Assembly: GCA_029449245.1 (NCBI GenBank)
Contig: JANATF010000002.1
Span: 3,224,001-3,288,000, forward strand
Source of the DNA: Mortierella alpina
Taxonomy: Eukaryota > Mortierellomycota > Mortierellomycetes > Mortierellales > Mortierellaceae
Length of the DNA stretch: 64,000 nt
Direction: 5' to 3'
Part shown: piece by piece, positions 58,360-64,000 of the stretch
Position numbering within the stretch: position 1 is the stretch's first letter
How the letters are laid out: the number at the start of each line of letters is the position of its first letter
Translations under genes and position numbers: made by a program
Notes under the pieces: model-generated
Told to the model about the DNA's origin: nothing
The model's database searches: none
The model's input: only the letters and a program-made list of their open reading frames with translations

Positions 58360-59958
58360 ATGCTGCAGAGCCTTATGGTGTTCCCCAACAACAACGACTT
58401 CTTCCAAGTGGGTGCTGCAATGCTTGACGACAATGTTGCCAAGCTCATGAACACGGACGAGATCGACAACTACCTCACCTCGGCCTCGACCTCGCCGATC
58501 CAAGACTACCTCATGGCTCCTTCTAACACATACCAACCCCAGCAGCAGAACCAACGCCAGCACCAGCTCCAGTTCCCATCGGCTATCACGGTGACCTCAA
58601 TGCCGCCCATGGTTCCTCATAGCGCACCGTCGTCTCCATCATACCCTATCATCAAGTCCGAAGACGTTCAGCAACAGCAACAGAACATGGAGTACATCAT
58701 GTTCCCTTCCACGTTCGACCACACAGCATCGTCCGCACCATCACAGGGCCATCACATCGTCCCCTCACAACACTCGCCGCAGATGCAGCAGCAGCAAAGG
58801 ATGATGCCCTTCGAAAATGTATCTTTGATCCAGCAACGCCAACACCATCAGCAACAACAACAGCAGCACGCTCAGCAATTGAGGCTTCAACACCAACAGC
58901 GTGCATATGAGCAGCAGCAGTACCAGCAGCAAATCATGTACGAGCCCTCTCACAGCCATTCGACGGCCACCTCTATGTCTATGACCATCCCTGTGAGCTC
59001 GTCTGTCATGACCGCGATCGCGGGACCCACAACGACTGTTACGACCACTTCCGCACCCTTCGACCTTTCTTTCCAAAGGCAGCAGCAGAGTAGCTACACG
59101 CCTGCAGCACACCCAGCGGCACCCAAACGCAAGCGCGAGGAGTCTAGCCAGGTGCAGCTCTTGCCTCGCCAAACTTCGCCTCAGTCGATCGAATCCAGCC
59201 CAGCCACAAGCGCCGTCGCAGTGACCGCCAATCACAACGTCAACGTCCTTGAAAACTCGCCCTCCTTGATAAAAACCTCCGCGGCAACAGCGAGCACCTG
59301 CTCGGGCAGGCTCTCGACCAGTTCTCGATTGGATAAAGTCAAGACGACCCGATCCACTAAAATCACCAAATCGTCTTTCTCCTCCACTTCCTCCTCCTCG
59401 TCCGCAACTGAAATGATCACCTCTACCGCCGCCGAGTCCAAGACCGCTGCAGTTGCGCGCGCCCCCAAGAAGGCACCTGTCAAAAAGGCGAACAACACGA
59501 CTGCCGCTGCTGCCTCAGAGTCCCGGGAGTCTTCTCAGCAGCCCGAGAACGGCTCCGATACCCTTGCTTCTCACCTCCCCAACAGCACCGGCAACATTAC
59601 CCACCCTCGCCGCGCTGCTCAAAACAGAGCTGCCCAGAGAACCTTCCGTAACCGTCGCAAGGCCTATATCAAGGAGCTTGAGCACAAGGTTCAGGACATG
59701 GACCGCACTCGTGAGCTCATGGAGTCGATTCACCTTGAGAACCAAGAGGTCTGGAGACGTCTTCAGATCTTGGAAGCCCTTGCCAGCCAGAGCGGACTCC
59801 AAGTCCCAACCTTCCCAGCTATGACCCCCGCCCTCCTCAACAGCAACATCAATGCTATGAGCTCCAATGGCGTGATGCCCATGGGTAGCAGCAACGACGA
59901 CGAAGAAGAGGACGAGGACGACGATATGAGCGATGCCTACACTCAGCAGCACGCTTAG
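58360..59958 (+). CDS. bZIP transcription factor (fungal AP-1-like), 532 aa
   Basis: Nuclear DNA-binding regulator in one exon. The bZIP lies near residues 415-477: the basic region is RRAAQNRAAQRTFRNRRKAY, with the N-x-x-A-Q-x-x-F/R pattern of the Yap/Pap1 type. It is followed by a leucine-zipper-like helix (IKELEHKVQDMDRTRELME ... WRRLQILEAL). The N-terminal 250 residues are Gln-rich with polyQ runs, then Ser/Thr/Ala-rich with a basic APKRKREESS. The C-terminus is an acidic DDEEEDEDDD stretch. No Yap1-type cysteine-rich C-terminal domain is present, so redox regulation of that kind is not indicated. The ATG at 58360 is chosen because the upstream in-frame sequence lacks another ATG and resembles leader. 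The long TATA-driven leader suggests translational control, which is inference. Confidence 0.86.
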   Translation: MLQSLMVFPNNNDFFQVGAAMLDDNVAKLMNTDEIDNYLTSASTSPIQDYLMAPSNTYQPQQQNQRQHQLQFPSAITVTSMPPMVPHSAPSSPSYPIIKSEDVQQQQQNMEYIMFPSTFDHTASSAPSQGHHIVPSQHSPQMQQQQRMMPFENVSLIQQRQHHQQQQQQHAQQLRLQHQQRAYEQQQYQQQIMYEPSHSHSTATSMSMTIPVSSSVMTAIAGPTTTVTTTSAPFDLSFQRQQQSSYTPAAHPAAPKRKREESSQVQLLPRQTSPQSIESSPATSAVAVTANHNVNVLENSPSLIKTSAATASTCSGRLSTSSRLDKVKTTRSTKITKSSFSSTSSSSSATEMITSTAAESKTAAVARAPKKAPVKKANNTTAAAASESRESSQQPENGSDTLASHLPNSTGNITHPRRAAQNRAAQRTFRNRRKAYIKELEHKVQDMDRTRELMESIHLENQEVWRRLQILEALASQSGLQVPTFPAMTPALLNSNINAMSSNGVMPMGSSNDDEEEDEDDDMSDAYTQQHA

Positions 59959-60608
59959 TAGTTTTGTTTTGAAATGTATCTTTTCGCTCGCTCTCATCCC
60001 CCCCCCCCTGTCTATTTTTTTTCCCTCCAACTTCCCAACTTCCCGACTTTCCTCTGTATATAGATAAACCCCCACCCCCTGTCCTCACTTTTCCCACTCC
60101 CCCGTCCCTCCTCTCACCAATATACCACTGCACAAAATCATTGTCTATAAAAAAAAAAAGTGATATCATATCATTCACCTTCACGTACCTCTTCGGCTTC
60201 GCCTACATTAAAAGAAGAAAAACTCCAATATACTCCCCAGAGTGATTCCTGAAAGTTAGCTGCTAAAAAGACATATCAAAGAAAAGTATGAAAAACAAGA
60301 TGCCACAGTCGACGTGTCCTTTGGAAGGTGCAGCCTCCTATCTTCAGCCTTTTCTGAAGGTCGATCGTAGCTCCTCTCCGATGTTATATTCTCTGATTTC
60401 GATGTATTTCGCTACGCTCGCCTTTCGTGAAATGTAGAGAAGTGGACTACAGCAAATAACGGCCTGTTCGTCACATCCAAGAAACGTACATGTATATGGC
60501 AATTGTTTTCTCTCTTTTTTTTTAATGAAATAAGGCTGCCGTTTCGTATATACAATTAGTTAGTGGTACTTGTAGTGGTGGTTCGTTGCAAAATGAAAAA
60601 TAGATAGA
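59959..60608. other. convergent intergenic region
   Basis: 3' flanks of the bZIP gene (+) and the phosphatase gene (-). Contains C-, T- and A-runs (C10 near 60000) and no gene. Confidence 0.6.
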
Positions 60609-62627
60609 CTAGTTGCCATCCATGCAAAGCGCTTGATAAAACTCGCCAAAGGACCGGGCCTCAGGGTGGGTGGGGGTATAGGGTCGGGGAGAGAAGATGT
60701 AGTCCGAACCGCCACCGGATTTTTTACCCACAGCCACTGTCGTGTCAGTCACCTTCGTCATTTGGGCAGCGGCCTCCTCCTCTGCACAACCATGACCCCC
60801 AAGACGGTGATCTAGGTACTCCTCTTCACGATGGCTCGCCAGCATACTCATCACCATGGCAGGCTGAGACATACTTGGGGACCAAGTGCCAGAATTCCGA
60901 GGAGAGCACATCTCACTTTCGTTAACACTTGCAAACTCGTCCTCATCATCACATGCCGTAAAGTAAGAGGATGTGGAGCAGATAGAAGGCCTGGAACAGA
61001 CCTCAAACGAGGCCACAGATGAAGCCGAGGATGAGGATGACGATGTGGAAGAGGACGATGACGATGAGGACAGGGAAGGCATTGTGAAGGACGATTGAAA
61101 GAGCGGGGTAGGAGGCACCATCATGTCCTCCTCATCGTTGACAAGGTCCAAGCCAAGGTTCAGGGACGAAAATCTGGCGGTCGTGGGTGTCTTGGGCGAA
61201 AGCGGTAACGACGCCATTGCTCCAGACACCGCTGCTGCAGGCGCGTAGGATGAGGCAGATGTGAACGAGGCGACAAGAGGTGACCGCTGGTAAAGCGACG
61301 TTCGCGCATACTGGTTTCTCCTGGAGGCAGGTGGTGAGGAAAGCAGCGACTTTGGCTGGGCCATTCTGCCTGCGCCTTGGAAAGGCTTCGTGTTCGGCTG
61401 GTCCTCGGCACTCTCGGGCGTCAGTGGCCGCTTGCAGAACTCTTGTCGGAGTGGGGTTGAAGGAATGTCCATGTATGACTGAGCAGAGCGTGCACTGGTG
61501 AACGAGGACGGCACAGACATAGCGTCGGACGTCGGTGATGAGGCGAAGGCCGCTGAGAATGGATATGGTGGCTCGTCGTCGTCCAATTGTGAACACCACG
61601 AGTTTCTGCTCCTTACTGACGTGCAATCGGATGAGGCGTCGGAGGGCGTCCAGTTGGGGTTCTTGAGCGTTTTCTCAAACTCGGCGAGTTGGTACATGAG
61701 ACTCATGTTGGGCGAGATCACACCCGACCGCTGCTTCACAAAGTCGTAGGCCTCGGTGAGTCCCATCTGCTGGGACTTCATCACATAGGCAATGACCAGA
61801 CTAGCAGATCGTGAGACGCCCAACTGGCAGTGCACAAGCGCCTTGCCTTTACCGCTATGGCTCGACATGGCTTCGTCCAAAAGTCGGAACGCTGTGGGGA
61901 AGTCGCGCAGAAGGCTCTTTTGATGATGTGCCCACGGCAGACTCGTATATTGTACTCCGCCAGAGACGCGTTCTGTCCTCCTCGAGGTCTCTACTGCATT
62001 CGAGTCCTCTTCCTGTGCAATCTCAATCGCCACGTTCAGAACAAAGGTGATGCCCAACCGCCGCAAAGTCCTGACGTCGGTGGCATTGTGTTCTGCGCCC
62101 AGGTAGAGATTGGGCAGCACACGCACAGGTTCAGAGGTGTACGGTGAGGCAGCTCCGCACTCTAAGCTGTAGTCGGAAAAGTAGGCCGAGATGGAGCGAT
62201 GTCCGTTTGCGGTGCTCGCTGCCGCCAATGGCAATTTGGGTGTGGGCAGTGCATCGTCCAGCAAGAGCTGGCTTTGTCGTCTTGATTCTGAAACAGTTGT
62301 GAGCGATGCGGATGAGAGTGGGGCGGGTGTGAAGGACCGGCGGGATGAGAAAGATGTGGACAACGGCGTTGATGGGGCGATGATCAGAGGAAGAGTGGTG
62401 TTCTTTGTCGAGGTGGTATTGTTGTTGCTGCTGCTGCTGCTGCTGTTGTGGTTAGGGCCAGGGGCAGGTGAGACGTTCAGGGACAATTGTTTGGCGTTTC
62501 GCATTCGCTTCATGTCCTGAGGGCGGTGTAGGGAGAAGGACTGTGCAGACTGTATGGACGGAGACGAGGCCAGATATGGCTGCGAGTGGGGTTCGCATGA
62601 GGGTGCGCAGAGGCTGTGGGGTGGCAT
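60609..62627 (-). CDS. dual-specificity protein phosphatase (MAPK-phosphatase type), 672 aa
   Basis: Removes phosphate from Tyr and Ser/Thr, in fungi typically on MAP kinases. Single exon. Residues 1-160 are disordered with Ser/Asn runs. The DSP domain spans ~165-320: RVLPNLYLGAEHNATD, LRRLGITFVLNVA, YTSLPWAHHQKSLL (general acid region) and the catalytic loop HCQLGVSRSASLVIAYVM near residue 264, which fits the HCx5RS motif. KQRSGVISPNMSLMYQLAEF completes the domain. The long Ser-rich tail (residues ~330-672) contains many SP/TP sites and a Ser run, suited to phosphorylation by proline-directed kinases. It resembles Msg5/Pmp1-type phosphatases, but the exact orthologue is not resolved. The gene converges with the bZIP gene. 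Confidence 0.88.
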   Translation of the reverse strand: MPPHSLCAPSCEPHSQPYLASSPSIQSAQSFSLHRPQDMKRMRNAKQLSLNVSPAPGPNHNSSSSSSNNNTTSTKNTTLPLIIAPSTPLSTSFSSRRSFTPAPLSSASLTTVSESRRQSQLLLDDALPTPKLPLAAASTANGHRSISAYFSDYSLECGAASPYTSEPVRVLPNLYLGAEHNATDVRTLRRLGITFVLNVAIEIAQEEDSNAVETSRRTERVSGGVQYTSLPWAHHQKSLLRDFPTAFRLLDEAMSSHSGKGKALVHCQLGVSRSASLVIAYVMKSQQMGLTEAYDFVKQRSGVISPNMSLMYQLAEFEKTLKNPNWTPSDASSDCTSVRSRNSWCSQLDDDEPPYPFSAAFASSPTSDAMSVPSSFTSARSAQSYMDIPSTPLRQEFCKRPLTPESAEDQPNTKPFQGAGRMAQPKSLLSSPPASRRNQYARTSLYQRSPLVASFTSASSYAPAAAVSGAMASLPLSPKTPTTARFSSLNLGLDLVNDEEDMMVPPTPLFQSSFTMPSLSSSSSSSSTSSSSSSASSVASFEVCSRPSICSTSSYFTACDDEDEFASVNESEMCSPRNSGTWSPSMSQPAMVMSMLASHREEEYLDHRLGGHGCAEEEAAAQMTKVTDTTVAVGKKSGGGSDYIFSPRPYTPTHPEARSFGEFYQALCMDGN

Positions 62628-64000
62628 GACTGGCGTAGACGTGGTCGAGGACGAAGAGGGAGAGAGGGAGAGGGAGAAGGAGAAGGAGAATGGGCGAATG
62701 TAGCAGTGGCCTGGTTGTGGAAAATGGAGTGTACAAAGCGTGGCCCTAGGATATATTATGTTATATACAGTTGGTGAGTGTTAGGTCTCTGTGAAGGCAA
62801 GTCGATGCAGAGGATTAAAGGAGCGGCGATAATAATAGGCAGCGAGAAATGAAGATAAGATGGAGAGAAGGAAGGGACTACGAAGATGAAGAGGGCAAGA
62901 GATGTTTCTAGACCAGGGCAGAAGGAGGAACAGAAGAGAAAAAAGTCGGGGAGAGAGAAGGAAATAAGAAGGAAACGAGAAGGAAAAGAGAAGGAAAAGA
63001 GAAAGGGAAAAGACACCTCGCTGTTGTCTCGGCGGTTGGCTGGCCCTTATATAACAGGCTGCATGGGCACACCAAGCACCACCGCACGGAGGATGAAGCA
63101 CAGACGGATAGTCAAACACAACAAGCAATCAAAAATTCAAACACTACAGGAGCTCGAAGGGGAGTATTAGCGTGAACAGTGATGTTGTTTGTCGGTGTGT
63201 GTGAGAGCGAGTGTGGTGTGTGTGGGTGCGCAAACCTTGATGCTTTTGCTGCTCTAGAGACCCATTGCACACACACAAAGAACAACGGAAGCGAGGGAGA
63301 GATGATCTGTTGACGACCTTTGAAGGAGAGATCCAAAGCGTTTGAGCAAAGAGGCCTCAGATGCCATGACAATTCCAGAACACCCAGAACATGCACGGGC
63401 TGAACGGGAGCAGTGGGCCAGCCCGTAGCAGCATCAACACGGGAAGCGCTAATGCCATGGCTAGACACAGTAATATGGATTAAAAATACCTTGAGTGCAA
63501 CGCTCGACGCTCTGGATATATGAACCAAAATTAAAAAAACTTGAACTAGGTGAGCCTGTTGCTGAACACGAGCTGGCTGCTACGTCGAAAAGAGTATAGG
63601 CTGGAGGACCAGAGCAATGTGTCAGTGTAAGGGTAGAGAACAAGGTCTCAGAGCAGGAGTGGAATGAAGCGTGTCCTCTCACAAGGGTCATATAAGATCG
63701 AGAGACAATGAAAGAGTCAAGAAGGTGAGGTTTTCAGGAACGGGACTTGTTCGAGGGAAATGAAGTGATCGCTGACAAGGGGCAAAGCGAGAGTGGCACA
63801 GGGGAGCGAACGATGGAGGTACCGAGGACGAGACACAAGGAATGCAGAGAAGATAGAGCCGAGCAACGAACAAACACAACTCTAGTCAGTCAATCAGTCG
63901 ATCTTTCAATCAGGCACACTCCCTCACCCCACTGCGACTGGAAGGTCTGCCGTCTGTTCGTATGGTGTCCTTTTGCGTTTCATGTCTGCAAGTGTTCGAG
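62628..64000. other. upstream flank of the phosphatase gene to window end
   Basis: 62640-63010 is purine-rich on the + strand (pyrimidine-rich on the gene strand), a likely leader. Further out there are GTGTGT-rich stretches (~63190-63230) and short frames without support. No gene or RNA identified. Confidence 0.5.

Overview
This window is nuclear DNA from a filamentous fungus. It has widely spaced genes with short spliceosomal GT-AG introns, CT-rich leaders, AATAAA-type 3' ends, TATA boxes, and Gln/Asn/Ser-rich low-complexity protein segments. The gene set fits fungi: an ERT1/AcuK-type regulator, a fungal bZIP factor, a GMN-motif mitochondrial Mg2+ channel, PEX11, BMS1, a Cps1-like GT2 enzyme and a fungal-type tetraspanin. 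The style suggests an early-diverging filamentous lineage such as Mortierellomycota/Mucoromycota. That placement is inference; the sequence alone does not prove it.

Layout. 0-10 kb: the 3' part of an ERT1/AcuK-like Zn2Cys6-PAS regulator (+), then two minus-strand membrane proteins of unknown function: a large one with a C-terminal membrane anchor and one with a PPxY motif and two membrane spans. 10-17.5 kb: three small or fast-evolving genes separated by 2-2.4 kb gaps: a tiny mitochondrial-type membrane protein, an orphan protein made of two tandem ~64-residue repeats, and a secreted Ser/Ala-rich protein. 17.5-41.3 kb: dense housekeeping genes: TilS-like tRNA-lysidine synthase (+), anillin/PH protein (-), RING/TRAF ubiquitin ligase (-), PEX11 (-), F-box/LRR protein (-), MRS2 (-) divergent from BMS1 (+), and GT2 glycosyltransferase (-). 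44.6-46.8 kb: tetraspanin (+).

47.09-51.40 kb holds the most unusual structure: five head-to-tail copies of a 565-586 bp repeat, then at least three copies in the opposite orientation. Two blocks of about 0.85 kb form a nearly perfect inverted repeat about position 49,818. About 6.5 kb of gene-poor DNA follows. 58.4-62.6 kb: a bZIP factor (+) convergent with a dual-specificity MAPK-phosphatase-type protein (-).

Splice junctions were placed by hand. For every multi-exon gene with a complete 5' end the summed exons are an exact multiple of three, which supports the models. Apart from the divergent MRS2/BMS1 pair, the genes look like independent transcription units; no biosynthetic cluster, CRISPR array, tRNA or rRNA was recognised.
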